This document shows positions 8,892-17,143 of a DNA stretch of 33,939 bases, piece after piece. Source of the DNA: DASQPR01 sp035713725 (GTDB taxonomy: Bacteria > Actinomycetota > Actinomycetes > Mycobacteriales > Micromonosporaceae). The notes under the pieces are model-generated. The model worked only from the letters and a program-made list of their open reading frames with translations, was not told where the DNA came from and searched no databases. Position 1 is the first letter of the stretch. Each line of letters begins with the position of its first letter. The DNA lies in the NCBI GenBank assembly GCA_035713725.1, contig DASTMZ010000159.1:1-33939 (forward strand), given 5' to 3'. The position numbers and the translations under genes are program-made.

Positions 8892-11800
8892 TCGCGGTGC
8901 TGCTGACCATGCTTCGGGCTCGGTGGGCGCAAGCGGTCACCGTGTTTGTCCTGTCGGTCGTCGCGACCGCGGCCGCCGTTGCGGGTCCGGTCTCGCTGCA
9001 CGCGGTCGATGGCGCGATGGTGCGCAACGAGGTCGCCGACGCCAGCAACGACGAGACGTCCATGCGGCTGAGCGGCCCGGTGAACCCGAGTGCCCCACGT
9101 GACGCGAGCGCATTCGCGACCTTTGTGCGGCAGGTCACCCTGCCTGGCTTCCACACGATCGCGGCCGGCGAGTTGCAGGCGTTCGGCCCGGTGGCAGCCG
9201 GCGATCCGGGATTGGCGTCGGGCGGCACAGCGCGGGTGGCCTTCCGGGCCGACGTGTGCCAGCACATCGTGATCGCCTCGGGGCGGTGTCTGGCCGGAGC
9301 GTTGGACGTCCTCATCGGAGTGGACACCGCCAGACGGCAAGGCTTCTCGGCCGGCCAACACATCGACCTGCAGGCCGAGCGGATCACGCCAAACGGCGTG
9401 ACCGTCCCTGATGGTCGCGTCGCCACCCTCACCATCGCCGGCCTCTACCAACCGCGCGACCCGAACGAGGCGTACTGGGGCTCGCAGTTCTACTTCCCCA
9501 CGCGCCCCGACGGCACTCGCGACGAGGCCGCATTCGTCAGTCCCTCGACGTTCGACCTCATCGATCACACGGTCGGGTTCAGCGCCGCGGATTCACTCGC
9601 GCCGCCGTCGGCGTTCGCGCCCGACCGGCTAGATGCGCTCGGGGAAGAGGTCGCGCATTCGGCGGACCTGGCTCAGGACAACGATGCCGGCTTCTCCGTC
9701 GTCACCGATATCCCCGACCTGTTGGCGCGGATCCGAGGCGATGAGCAGGTCGCCGGTGTACTCGTACCGGTGGCGTTCCTGCCGCTGGTCGCTCTGAGCT
9801 GGTTCGTCGTCTTTCTCGCGGTCGGGTACGGCGTCACCGCACGCCGTCGCGAGCTCGCGCTGGTGAACCTACGCGGCGTACGGGCGGTGCGGCGGTGGTG
9901 GCTGGCCCTCGGCGAGACGGTCGTCATGATCGCCCTGGGTGCCCCGGTCGGATACCTGCTCGGCTACCTCGTGGTAGATCTGGTTGCCAGGCGAGGCCTC
10001 GGGTACACCGGCGGATCCGGATCGACGCTAGCCGGGCTGCCGTACGCCGCCGCCGCACTGGCCGGCGCGCTTGCCTTCGCCGTGCTCGGCCAGCGTCGCG
10101 CCCTGCGGGAACCCGTGGTCGACCTGCTTCGTGGCGTCGCTCGGACCCGCCCCGCCTGGAAGTCCACCGTGGTCGAGGCGGCCCTCGTGGTCCTCGCCAT
10201 CCTTGGCGTGTTGCAACTGCGTGGCGCAGACGGCGGCGTGACCGGCGTCTCGCTGCTGGTACCTGGTCTCGTCGTGGTCGGCGTCGCGCTGCTGGCGGCC
10301 CATGCCCTCGTACCGCTCGTTGCGCTCGCGGCCCGACGCGCGCTGCATCGGGGATGGCTCGGTGTCGGCCTGGCTGCGGTACAGATCGCCCGCCGGCCGG
10401 GCAGCCAGCGCATGCTCACCCTGTTGGCGGTGGCGATCGGGCTGGTTGCCTTCGTGGCCGCCGCGCTGTCCGTCGCGGACCAGGCCCGTGTCGAACGGGC
10501 CGGTCTCACCGTCGGCGCGAGCCGAGTGATCACGACCACGCCGGACAGCGCCGCACACCTGCTCTCCGTGACCCATTCGGTGGACCCGGCCGGTGATTGG
10601 GCGATGGCGGTCGAGCCGCTGGACCAGACCGGCGCCGCGGCGCCACCGGTACTGGCCATCGACAGCGGACGGTTGACCACTGTCGCGGACTGGCAGCCCG
10701 CATTCGGGGTGTCGGCCGAGACGCTCGCGACCAGGCTACGACCGCCGGCGTCCGCCGCCCCGCTCGTCCTACGTGCGGACTCGTTCACCGTCGACGTGGG
10801 TCGCGGGCAGCCCTTCGGCCTGGTCGATACCGACGGCGACGGAGTTGCCGACGCAAACGCGCCGGTCAGCACGCTGCCGGTCCAGCTCACCTTCGCATTC
10901 GAGTCCCTTGCGGACGGATCGGAGGTCTCATCGACGGTGGCCGTCCTCCCGGGCCGTCGCACATACCGAGCCACGGCCAGCGGCTGCGCGGGTGGCTGCC
11001 GGCTGACCGGCTTTGACACGGACTCGGTACCCGACATTGGGCTCACGATCACCCTCTACCGCATGACATCGCACGCCGGTGACGTGGTGTCAGCCGGCGC
11101 TGCGCCGCAGAGCCGCTGGCGCGGGATGGGGCCAACTCGGACGGCACTCGTGGATGGCGGGCTACAGGCCACGGTCGACGGAAACATCTTCAACACCGGC
11201 AACTTGAGTGTTTCGGCCGTTGACGAGCCGGTGCCGGTGCCGGTCTTCACCATCGCAGGCCACGATGTTCCGACGCAGATCATCGGACTCGACGGCAACT
11301 TGGTCAGGGTTGCGTCGGCCGGCACGGCAACGATGTTGCCTCGGCTGGGCTCCGACGGTCTGCTGGTCGACCTGGACTACGTCAACCACGTGAGCCTTGG
11401 GACGGCCAGCACGAGCAAGGCAGAGGTGTGGCTTGGACCGGCGGCGCCGGCTGACGCGGTCGAGCGGCTCCGGACGGCAGGCCTCTACATTCTGGACGTT
11501 GACAGCCTGGCGGCGACCGAGGCTCACCTCGACCGGGTCGGCCCAGCGCTGGCGCTGCGGTTTCATACGGTCGCGGCGGGGCTGGGTATCGGTCTCGCGC
11601 TCGCCGGACTGTGGCTCGCCGCAGCGGTCGACCGGCGGCGCCGGGCTGCCGACCTGCGCGCACTCCGGCTTCAGGGCCTGCGCCCGGGCCTCGTCCGGCG
11701 GGCCGTGTTCTGGGAATACCTGTGGCTGGTCGGCGGGGCCTGCACGGCCGGGCTGCTCGCGGGCGCCCTCGCCTGGGTCACGACCGGAGACCACCTGCCG

Positions 11801-11965
11801 GTGCTCACCGACACAACCGTCGCTCTGCCGGCACCGCGCTGGCCGGTGCTGTCCGCGGTGGCCGTTCCGTGGGCGATGGCCACTGTCGCCATGCTTGCGG
11901 TCGCGGTAGGCGTTGCGCTGCTGTTGTGTCGTACGGTCAGGATCGATCGGTTCGGAAAGGGGTAG
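8888..11965 (+). CDS. FtsX/MacB-type ABC transporter permease 2
   Basis: This 1025-residue paralogue of the preceding gene has the same order of parts: an N-terminal helix (about 18-40), an outer domain, an FtsX block plus central hydrophobic block (about 290-530), a second outer domain with GCAGGCRL near residue 700, and a C-terminal FtsX block (about 894-1018). The near-equal length and shared landmarks suggest an old tandem duplication, with the two proteins now acting as the two halves of one transporter. The start is GTG at 8888 inside the end of permease 1. The ATPase gene follows after five bases. The C terminus ends in a short basic tail. Transport substrate and direction cannot be read from the sequence. 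Confidence 0.87.
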   Translation: MIAVLLTMLRARWAQAVTVFVLSVVATAAAVAGPVSLHAVDGAMVRNEVADASNDETSMRLSGPVNPSAPRDASAFATFVRQVTLPGFHTIAAGELQAFGPVAAGDPGLASGGTARVAFRADVCQHIVIASGRCLAGALDVLIGVDTARRQGFSAGQHIDLQAERITPNGVTVPDGRVATLTIAGLYQPRDPNEAYWGSQFYFPTRPDGTRDEAAFVSPSTFDLIDHTVGFSAADSLAPPSAFAPDRLDALGEEVAHSADLAQDNDAGFSVVTDIPDLLARIRGDEQVAGVLVPVAFLPLVALSWFVVFLAVGYGVTARRRELALVNLRGVRAVRRWWLALGETVVMIALGAPVGYLLGYLVVDLVARRGLGYTGGSGSTLAGLPYAAAALAGALAFAVLGQRRALREPVVDLLRGVARTRPAWKSTVVEAALVVLAILGVLQLRGADGGVTGVSLLVPGLVVVGVALLAAHALVPLVALAARRALHRGWLGVGLAAVQIARRPGSQRMLTLLAVAIGLVAFVAAALSVADQARVERAGLTVGASRVITTTPDSAAHLLSVTHSVDPAGDWAMAVEPLDQTGAAAPPVLAIDSGRLTTVADWQPAFGVSAETLATRLRPPASAAPLVLRADSFTVDVGRGQPFGLVDTDGDGVADANAPVSTLPVQLTFAFESLADGSEVSSTVAVLPGRRTYRATASGCAGGCRLTGFDTDSVPDIGLTITLYRMTSHAGDVVSAGAAPQSRWRGMGPTRTALVDGGLQATVDGNIFNTGNLSVSAVDEPVPVPVFTIAGHDVPTQIIGLDGNLVRVASAGTATMLPRLGSDGLLVDLDYVNHVSLGTASTSKAEVWLGPAAPADAVERLRTAGLYILDVDSLAATEAHLDRVGPALALRFHTVAAGLGIGLALAGLWLAAAVDRRRRAADLRALRLQGLRPGLVRRAVFWEYLWLVGGACTAGLLAGALAWVTTGDHLPVLTDTTVALPAPRWPVLSAVAVPWAMATVAMLAVAVGVALLLCRTVRIDRFGKG

Positions 11966-11970
11966 CAGCC

Positions 11971-12801
11971 ATGCCAGGTCTGGCTGTGACGTGCCGTCGG
12001 GTAGTGCACATCTACCGGGCGGATGCGGGTGACGTGGTCGCACTCGCAGGCGTCGACCTGAGCATCGCGCCCGGGGAGATGCTCGCGCTTGTCGGGCCGT
12101 CCGGGTCGGGCAAGTCAACGCTGATCGCCCTGCTCGCCGGGCTCATGCGTCCGTCGGCCGGCCGGGTGATGATCGGTACGTACGACATCGGGACGCTCTC
12201 CGACGGCGAGATCTCGCGCCTGCGCGGGACCGAGCTGGGTGTCGTCCTACAGGGCGCGGCCGGCAACCTTCTCCCCTACGCGACGCTTGCCCGCAACGTC
12301 TGGCTCGCACAGACGCGAGCGGCGAGCACCAAGGGCATCAAGCTGGACGACCCCGAACAGATCCTCGATCTGGTCGGACTCAGCGGCAAGGGCAAGGCAC
12401 GTATCGGTGAGCTGGCGCCGGGCGCCCGGCAGCGGGCCGCACTGGCCGTCGGTATTGCCGCGGGGCCGGGGCTGCTGCTTCTCGACGAGCCAACATCTCA
12501 ACTGGACAGCGCAGGACGCGACGAAGTCATCCACGCGTTAGAGACAATCAATGCCGAACGCGGTGCCACCGTTGTCGTGGTGACCCACGACAGTGAGGTC
12601 GGTAACCGGCTGGGTCGCGCGGTGACGATCCGTGACGGCCGGGTCGGCGCCGAGGGGCGCGGCGGCCAGGAGTTCGCGGTCGTGGCCAGCGACGGTACGG
12701 TTCAGCTGCCGCCCGAGGTGCTCGACGACTTCCCACCCGGGACGCTGTTCGCGGTGGACCGGGTCGAGGGCAGCGTCGCCCTGGTACCCAGCGACGAGTA
12801 A
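11971..12801 (+). CDS. MacB/LolD-type ABC ATPase with C-terminal AbrB-like extension
   Basis: The ATPase partner of the two permeases has 276 residues. Visible motifs are Walker A GPSGSGKST (about 42-50), a Q-loop (VVLQGAAGNLLP), Walker B LLLLDEPT and an H-loop VVVTHD. The ABC signature is unusual, LAPGARQRAAL in place of LSGGQQQR. After the usual end (VTIRDGRV) there are about 50 further residues whose core, DGTVQLPPEVLDDFPPGTLF followed by a valine-rich strand, has the look of an AbrB/MazE-type swapped-hairpin module. The start is ATG at 11971, with AAAGGGG about nine bases upstream overlapping the end of permease 2. The open frame continues upstream over permease 2, but that part is not coding. 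A hairpin follows about 50 bases after the stop. Confidence 0.9.
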   Translation: MPGLAVTCRRVVHIYRADAGDVVALAGVDLSIAPGEMLALVGPSGSGKSTLIALLAGLMRPSAGRVMIGTYDIGTLSDGEISRLRGTELGVVLQGAAGNLLPYATLARNVWLAQTRAASTKGIKLDDPEQILDLVGLSGKGKARIGELAPGARQRAALAVGIAAGPGLLLLDEPTSQLDSAGRDEVIHALETINAERGATVVVVTHDSEVGNRLGRAVTIRDGRVGAEGRGGQEFAVVASDGTVQLPPEVLDDFPPGTLFAVDRVEGSVALVPSDE

Positions 12802-12850
12802 CCAATCGCCGACCATGCCTGGCGTCATGGACGAGGTGGCGGTTGCGCTG

Positions 12851-12875
12851 TTGTGTCGGAACTACCCGAACACAA
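12851..12875 (+). terminator. Candidate hairpin terminator after the ABC operon
   Basis: TTGTGTCGG and CCCGAACACAA can pair around a five-base loop (AACTA) with one bulged base, starting 50 bases after the ATPase stop. There is no T-tract, as is common in high-GC actinobacteria, so termination is inferred. Confidence 0.35.
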
Positions 12876-12945
12876 TCAGCTACCTGTGTCGCAAGCCGCC
12901 ACCCACAAATCCGGCCCTGCTCGACACGGTGTCGGTATGAAACCG

Positions 12946-12991
12946 GGCTGCCACGCCACGGGGTTGCCACCCGTGACGCCCCGCGGCAGCC
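12946..12991. terminator. Nested inverted repeats, candidate terminator region
   Basis: GGCTGCC (12946-12952) pairs with GGCAGCC (12985-12991), and inside it CACGGG (12957-12962) pairs with CCCGTG (12970-12975). The nest sits between the ABC operon and the opposing small gene at 13021-13125. It could end transcripts from either side. No T-tract is present. Confidence 0.35.
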
Positions 12992-13020
12992 ATCGCTAAG
13001 TGCCGTGCCGTTCGGGCGTC

Positions 13021-13125
13021 TCAGTATCGGTCGCGCTCCTCGCGGATCTCGTCGCGCTTGCGTACCTCCCGCCGAGCGGCCCAGTCGACGATGCGTTCAA
13101 GCCGCTCGATCAACCACTTGAACAT
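13021..13125 (-). CDS. Very small charged protein (34 aa), putative
   Basis: An ATG at 13125 opens a 34-codon frame ending in TGA at 13021-13023. The peptide starts MFKWLIERLERIVDWAARRE and continues with alternating Arg/Lys and Glu/Asp. The N-terminal half can form an amphipathic helix with Trp, Leu, Ile and Val on one face, and the C-terminal half is almost entirely charged. An in-frame GTG lies three codons upstream. The ribosome site is weak, which lowers confidence. The regular helix periodicity and third-position GC usage are why I list it. The function is unknown; it could be a small membrane-surface or protein-binding peptide. The membrane-anchored hypothetical gene lies upstream on the same strand. 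Confidence 0.4.
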   Translation of the reverse strand: MFKWLIERLERIVDWAARREVRKRDEIREERDRY

Positions 13126-13216
13126 GATGGACACCGTACTAGCAAGGGAAAGACTCGAGGTGAGCCAGCCGGTCAAGACCAGCTCCCGCGGGCCGCTCGG
13201 TGGTCGAGCGCTTAGA

Positions 13217-13711
13217 TCAAGGAGTGCCCGGTACGTCTGGCGGCGGCTCGGGCGGCGCGGGCGGCAGGCTCGCGTCGCAGGTACCCCGGATCGTGACGGG
13301 CCGCGACTTCATGTTCGTCGGTTCGAGGAGTTCGAGCGTCGCGGTACGGAAGACCCGACCCACCGGGACGTTCGGCGTCCACTCGTCGGCTACTTGCACG
13401 GTGCCGGCACCGTCCACGGACACCCGCTGCAGCTCGCCGTTCGTCGTCTGGCCGCCGACGGTGTCGACGTAGGTGAAGCGGTACACCAGAATGCCCTTGC
13501 CGCCGTCCACATCGATCTTCCCGTCGAACCGCAGCGTCGTTGGACACGCAAGTTCGAAGTCCGTGACCTGCGCGGTCAGGGACACGCCGGTGATCTCCGG
13601 TCCGCCCTTCTCATCCGGACTGAGCAGAACGTATCCGCCAAGGCCAATTAGTGCGGCCACGATCGTGGCGCCCGCGCCGATGATGGTGTTCCGTGTTGCT
13701 TCGGTAGCCAC
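13217..13711 (-). CDS. Membrane-anchored extracytoplasmic hypothetical protein
   Basis: This 164-residue product has a single N-terminal membrane helix (about residues 9-30, IIGAGATIVAALIGLGGYVLL) and then an extracytoplasmic domain of alternating strands, with two cysteines that could form a disulfide (in ELACPTTLRF and RGTCDASLP). The C-terminal tail is rich in proline and acidic residues. The beta-rich part resembles an immunoglobulin-like fold, but I cannot name a family. The start is GTG at 13711, with a strong ribosome site (GAGGGGG) about six bases upstream. It is probably a surface protein of unknown role. Confidence 0.65.
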   Translation of the reverse strand: MATEATRNTIIGAGATIVAALIGLGGYVLLSPDEKGGPEITGVSLTAQVTDFELACPTTLRFDGKIDVDGGKGILVYRFTYVDTVGGQTTNGELQRVSVDGAGTVQVADEWTPNVPVGRVFRTATLELLEPTNMKSRPVTIRGTCDASLPPAPPEPPPDVPGTP

Positions 13712-13957
13712 AACACCCCCTCAACTGCCGCGGCCCGGACGTGATCGTTCCGTCACCCAACCAGCACAGGTAACGACGATCCATCCAACAAACAGACAGC
13801 ACTTGATGCCGATCATGACCGCGACAGCGCCTGGGCGTCAGCGCGCGGCCGTTCGACGCGGTCGCCTCGCACTCCCACGCAATCCAGCGCCCGGGACGTC
13901 GAGTTCCTGCGGACGGCGTTCGCCGCGTCCGGAGGGGGCCGGCGGACCCGTACGGCG

Positions 13958-14414
13958 ATGGACGTGCGATGGTGGGCCGACGTCGGCTGGACGTTCTCCG
14001 GCGGCGGCTTCAGCCACGTGTTCGACAAGCCGTCGTACCAGGACTCACTGCCTGGTGGCAGCACGTCGATCGGCAGCATGCGCGGTGTTTCGGACGTCGG
14101 CTTCCAGGCCAGCGCCGGTACGGGTGCGCTGGTGTACATCACGCTGCCACCGGACGGGCAAAGCGGACTGATCTACGGGTCCGCGCCGTGCAGCACCGGC
14201 TGGTACGACATCGGTGGGACGTCGTTGTGCTGCCCGCAGTGGGCCGGCCTCGTCGCGATCGCCGACCAGATCAACGGTGGTGGACTCGGGCTCATCAACC
14301 CGGCGCTGTACAAGATCGGCGCGGACCCCGACGCGGTACGCGAACGACTTCTTCGGCACGCCGAACGCCGCGAATCTCATCCCCGACCTGGTGAACGTGG
14401 CACACGACAACTAG
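13958..14414 (+). pseudogene. Remnant of a sedolisin (S53) serine protease
   Basis: The translated text matches the C-terminal half of kumamolisin-type peptidases. It shows SGGGFSHVFDKPSYQ, then RGVSDVGFQAS, then the nucleophile region GGTSLCCPQWAGLVAIADQI, then GLINPALYKIGADP. After ADP the reading shifts: the continuation RYANDFFGTPNAANLIPDLV lies in the next frame, consistent with one extra base near 14331. In intact family members NDFFDV and GTPNA are separated by roughly 30-40 residues that help form the calcium site; here they are fused, so an internal deletion has also occurred. The prodomain and the catalytic Glu/Asp part are absent upstream. The gene is therefore a decayed fragment. 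The visible homology ends at the TAG at 14412-14414. Confidence 0.75.
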
Positions 14415-14602
14415 CGGTTCCTCCGCAATGGTCAGTCGACGGCCGGCGACGCGCACGCGTCGCTGGCCGTCGCGTTGATGTACGGCACTGGGCCTGACCT
14501 GCGCATAGTCCGCGCCACGAGCCGCCGCCGGTCGCAATGTGAGTGACAAGCGAGCGACGCTTCCGTACTCTTCAGACGCGTTCTACCGGACGAGGGACCC
14601 GG

Positions 14603-16153
14603 GTGCGACTGCGTAACCTGATCAGCGACATCGGTGCCAAGTACGACCGGCGGTTGCCGATGTCGAGCGAGGCGCAGATGCTGCTTCGCCAGGCAAGCGT
14701 CGAGTTTGACCAGTGGCTGCCCGCTGGATACCAGGCCGAAGGCAGTGGTGGCAAAGGAAGCGCCGCCGTCATTCCACGGATTGCCGTTTTCAACCAGGAC
14801 GAAACCATCACCGCACGGCGTGGCATCTACCTCGCGTACGTGTTCGCCGCGGACATGGGCACTGTGGCACTCACTCTCAACCAGGGCATCACGGAGATCG
14901 CTGAGGTGGTCGGGCGGACCCGCGCCAGACGTGCGCTCACGTGGGAAGCCAACGAGATCCGTGCCGCTCTCAAGCCTCGCGACCTCGCCGATCTCGACAC
15001 GACGATCGACCTGAGCAGCAAGACGCCGATGTCGGTCGACTACCAGCACGGCAACGTACTGGCACTGACGTACCGGCTCAAGTCCCTACCGAGCGAGCGC
15101 ACGATGCAGGCCGACCTGCAGCGGTTCATCAGGCTCTACACGCAAGCCGTTGAGGAGCGCGCACGTCGCCGTCGACGCGCGGACCCGGTGGCCGCCAAGC
15201 CGGCCCGAAGCCGGGCTAGCAAGAAGGCCGCCTCGAACCGGAAGCCGAAGAGCCCGGACGCGCGTCGCCGTACGCCAGCCGAACGCATCAGTCGGAGCAA
15301 GTTCACCAGACGCGCGGTGCTCGTCGCGGCCGCGGCCGTGCCCGCGGCGTTGGTCGCACCAGCCCTCGGCAAAGAGCCCGTTCAAAAGGACAAGACATCG
15401 CCGCCACCGCCGGCGCCGCCACGCCCAACCGACGTGGTGGCGCCGCAGTTCACCGTCGACGTGAGCCAGCATGATTGGAATAGCCGCGGCGGCAACCTCA
15501 ACTGGGCGGCGGTACGCGATGCCGGGATCTCCGGCATGTGTGCCCGTGCCACGTACGGCGACCCATCCGCGTTCCACTACCCCAGCTACCATTTCGGCGA
15601 CTTGGTCCGCGGCGCCGAGTCTGCCGGGCTACCGATCCGCGGCGGGTACCACAACCTGGTGCGAGGCGACCAGGCCTCGATCAATCGTCAGGTCGACTGG
15701 TTGCGCCGGGAACTGGACACGTACGACGCGAACTGGGCCATGCTCGACATCGAACGGTACGCGGAACTGGTCTCCGCCAACGCGTGGCCGCGGTGGGCCG
15801 ACGTACGCCGGTTCGATGACCGCTGGGCGGCGGTTGACCATCGGGTGCTCGTCGCCTATCTCCCGCCGTGGAACTGGGACAAGCACCTCGGACACCCCGA
15901 TCTGCGGGCGTTCCGCGGGCCGCTGATCTCGTCGAACTATCCGCTCAAGAAGACTTCCGACGCGTACCGGCGGCTGTATACCCGGTGCGGCGGCAACAAG
16001 GGCATCGGATGGATGTCGTACGGCCACCGAGTGTCCGAGGGCTGGCAGTTCAGCTCGCGCGCCAAGGTGGCCGGCGCGGCATCCCTCTGTGACATCAACG
16101 CGTGGCGGATGACGTTCGACCAGCTCAGTGCGTTGCTGACCAAGGCCACCTGA
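14603..16153 (+). CDS. Fusion of an McrB N-terminal-like domain, a membrane/Tat-like segment and a GH25 lysozyme domain
   Basis: The product is 516 residues in one uninterrupted frame. Residues about 1-185 resemble the MrcB_N/DUF3578 domain: SGGKGSAAVIPRIAVF (48-63), the ITARRGIYLAYVF stretch, and TLNQG (91-95). In McrB this domain reads modified DNA. A strongly basic linker (about 185-235) leads to TRRAVL plus a hydrophobic run (about 238-256), which fits a signal anchor or internal Tat-type signal, then a proline-rich spacer. Residues about 283-510 are a GH25 muramidase: DVSQHD (286-291), LDIERY giving Asp382 and Glu384, and the terminal WQFSS...CDINAW pattern. The expected topology is N terminus inside, lysozyme outside. 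GTG at 14603 is chosen because GAGGG lies six bases upstream and the domain starts there; GTG at 14543 would add 20 residues. The function is unknown; a DNA-sensing lysis effector is speculative. Confidence 0.85.
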   Translation: MRLRNLISDIGAKYDRRLPMSSEAQMLLRQASVEFDQWLPAGYQAEGSGGKGSAAVIPRIAVFNQDETITARRGIYLAYVFAADMGTVALTLNQGITEIAEVVGRTRARRALTWEANEIRAALKPRDLADLDTTIDLSSKTPMSVDYQHGNVLALTYRLKSLPSERTMQADLQRFIRLYTQAVEERARRRRRADPVAAKPARSRASKKAASNRKPKSPDARRRTPAERISRSKFTRRAVLVAAAAVPAALVAPALGKEPVQKDKTSPPPPAPPRPTDVVAPQFTVDVSQHDWNSRGGNLNWAAVRDAGISGMCARATYGDPSAFHYPSYHFGDLVRGAESAGLPIRGGYHNLVRGDQASINRQVDWLRRELDTYDANWAMLDIERYAELVSANAWPRWADVRRFDDRWAAVDHRVLVAYLPPWNWDKHLGHPDLRAFRGPLISSNYPLKKTSDAYRRLYTRCGGNKGIGWMSYGHRVSEGWQFSSRAKVAGAASLCDINAWRMTFDQLSALLTKAT

Positions 16154-16221
16154 ACATCACGCCGCGGCCGCGGCTAGCCGGATCGCCTGATGTGACCGCG
16201 CGGCGGCCGCGGCCGAACGGA

Positions 16222-16782
16222 TCACTTCAGTGACGTGACCGGGTCGCCGGACGGGCTGACCACGTACCAAAGACCGCCGAACTGGTTCAAGCCCTGGCCG
16301 GACGTCGCGCCGGGCGCGGTGTCCGGGCTGTAGTAGTAGAGCGGGTGCCCGTTGATGACGACCTGCGCCGCGCCATCGGATCGCTTGAACGTGGTCATCG
16401 CGCCGGTCACCCCGGCGCCAGCCGTGGCGTGCGCGGTCAGTGGCGGCCAAACCGTGGCGCATGGGCCGCTGCAGTTGGACTTCCCGTTCGAGTCGGCCTG
16501 GAACTCATAGAGCGTCTTCCCGGACGAGTCGGTGAGGTAGCTGGTGCCCCCGGCCGTCTTCTTGACCGTCAATGTCGTCGTGGTGTTCGTGCCGCCGCTC
16601 GTCGCCGTCGGCGTCGTCCCGCCGTAGAGCGGCGTACTGCCACCGGTGCTCGAGTTGTTGTTGCTGCTGCCGCACCCGACCAGTACGAGGGCGCTAAACG
16701 CGACCGCGACCGCGCCGATGGCGAAGTGGCGTGCACCGTTGAGGCGCCGCGAACCACAGCGCCCATCGATATCCGATGTCAT
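16222..16782 (-). CDS. Lipoprotein with COG4315-type secreted repeats
   Basis: The 186-residue protein has a lipoprotein signal with lipobox LVGC (Cys37), then a low-complexity Ser/Asn/Thr/Gly linker and two copies of the short secreted repeat known as Lipoprotein_15 (PF03640, COG4315). The first copy includes TDSSGKTLYEFQADSNGKS followed by a Cys-x3-Cys and WPPL. The second includes a related HPLYYYSPDTAPG and ends with WYVVSPSG. The family is abundant in actinobacteria and is thought to sit on the outer face of the membrane, with no established biochemical role. The start is ATG at 16782, with a G-rich ribosome site (GGGGGA) about eight bases away. It converges on the lysozyme fusion gene. 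Confidence 0.85.
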   Translation of the reverse strand: MTSDIDGRCGSRRLNGARHFAIGAVAVAFSALVLVGCGSSNNNSSTGGSTPLYGGTTPTATSGGTNTTTTLTVKKTAGGTSYLTDSSGKTLYEFQADSNGKSNCSGPCATVWPPLTAHATAGAGVTGAMTTFKRSDGAAQVVINGHPLYYYSPDTAPGATSGQGLNQFGGLWYVVSPSGDPVTSLK

Positions 16783-17143
16783 GTGGTGGTCCCCCAGACG
16801 GAATCTCGGTGGCGGGGCAAGACAACGATCGTCGCAAGATCCTCAACGCCGGACCCAGCTCCATCTGCGACGCTAATGCGCGGCCGTACGCGGGGTGCAC
16901 GAACCGCCAACTTCCCGGAATCGCGACAGACGAGCGGGTTGCGTGCGGTCTCGGCAAAGCGCACCGACAACGCCAGCCTCGGCGCATTCAGCGCAAACGT
17001 CACGCGAGGGCCGGATGGGCGACGGCCAGCCGGTGCCCAAATCCCGATATGCGCACGGACCGGGCAGTTCCGCGCAACGGTAGAGGGACAGCAGCCGCCG
17101 GTGGCAAGCCCGCCACCGGTGTCAGCGTGAAGGGAGCGAGCGC
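16783..17143. promoter_or_regulatory. Divergent intergenic region between the lipoprotein and VOC genes
   Basis: I see no convincing gene here. The region should hold the promoters of both divergent genes, but no clear -35/-10 pair stands out. A perfect 8-bp hairpin (CCGGTGGC, loop AAGCCC, GCCACCGG) at 17098-17119 lies 24 bases before the VOC start and could fold in its leader RNA. Confidence 0.4.

Noticed and set aside
11611..11970. Upstream extension of the ABC ATPase frame
   Set aside because: It overlaps the end of permease 2 in another frame. A ribosome site and the family's usual N terminus fix the start at 11971.
16157..16221. GC-rich repeated segments between the lysozyme fusion and the COG4315-type lipoprotein
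   Set aside because: CCGCGG-containing stretches look duplicated, but alignment is poor and self-complementary GC runs are expected at this base composition.
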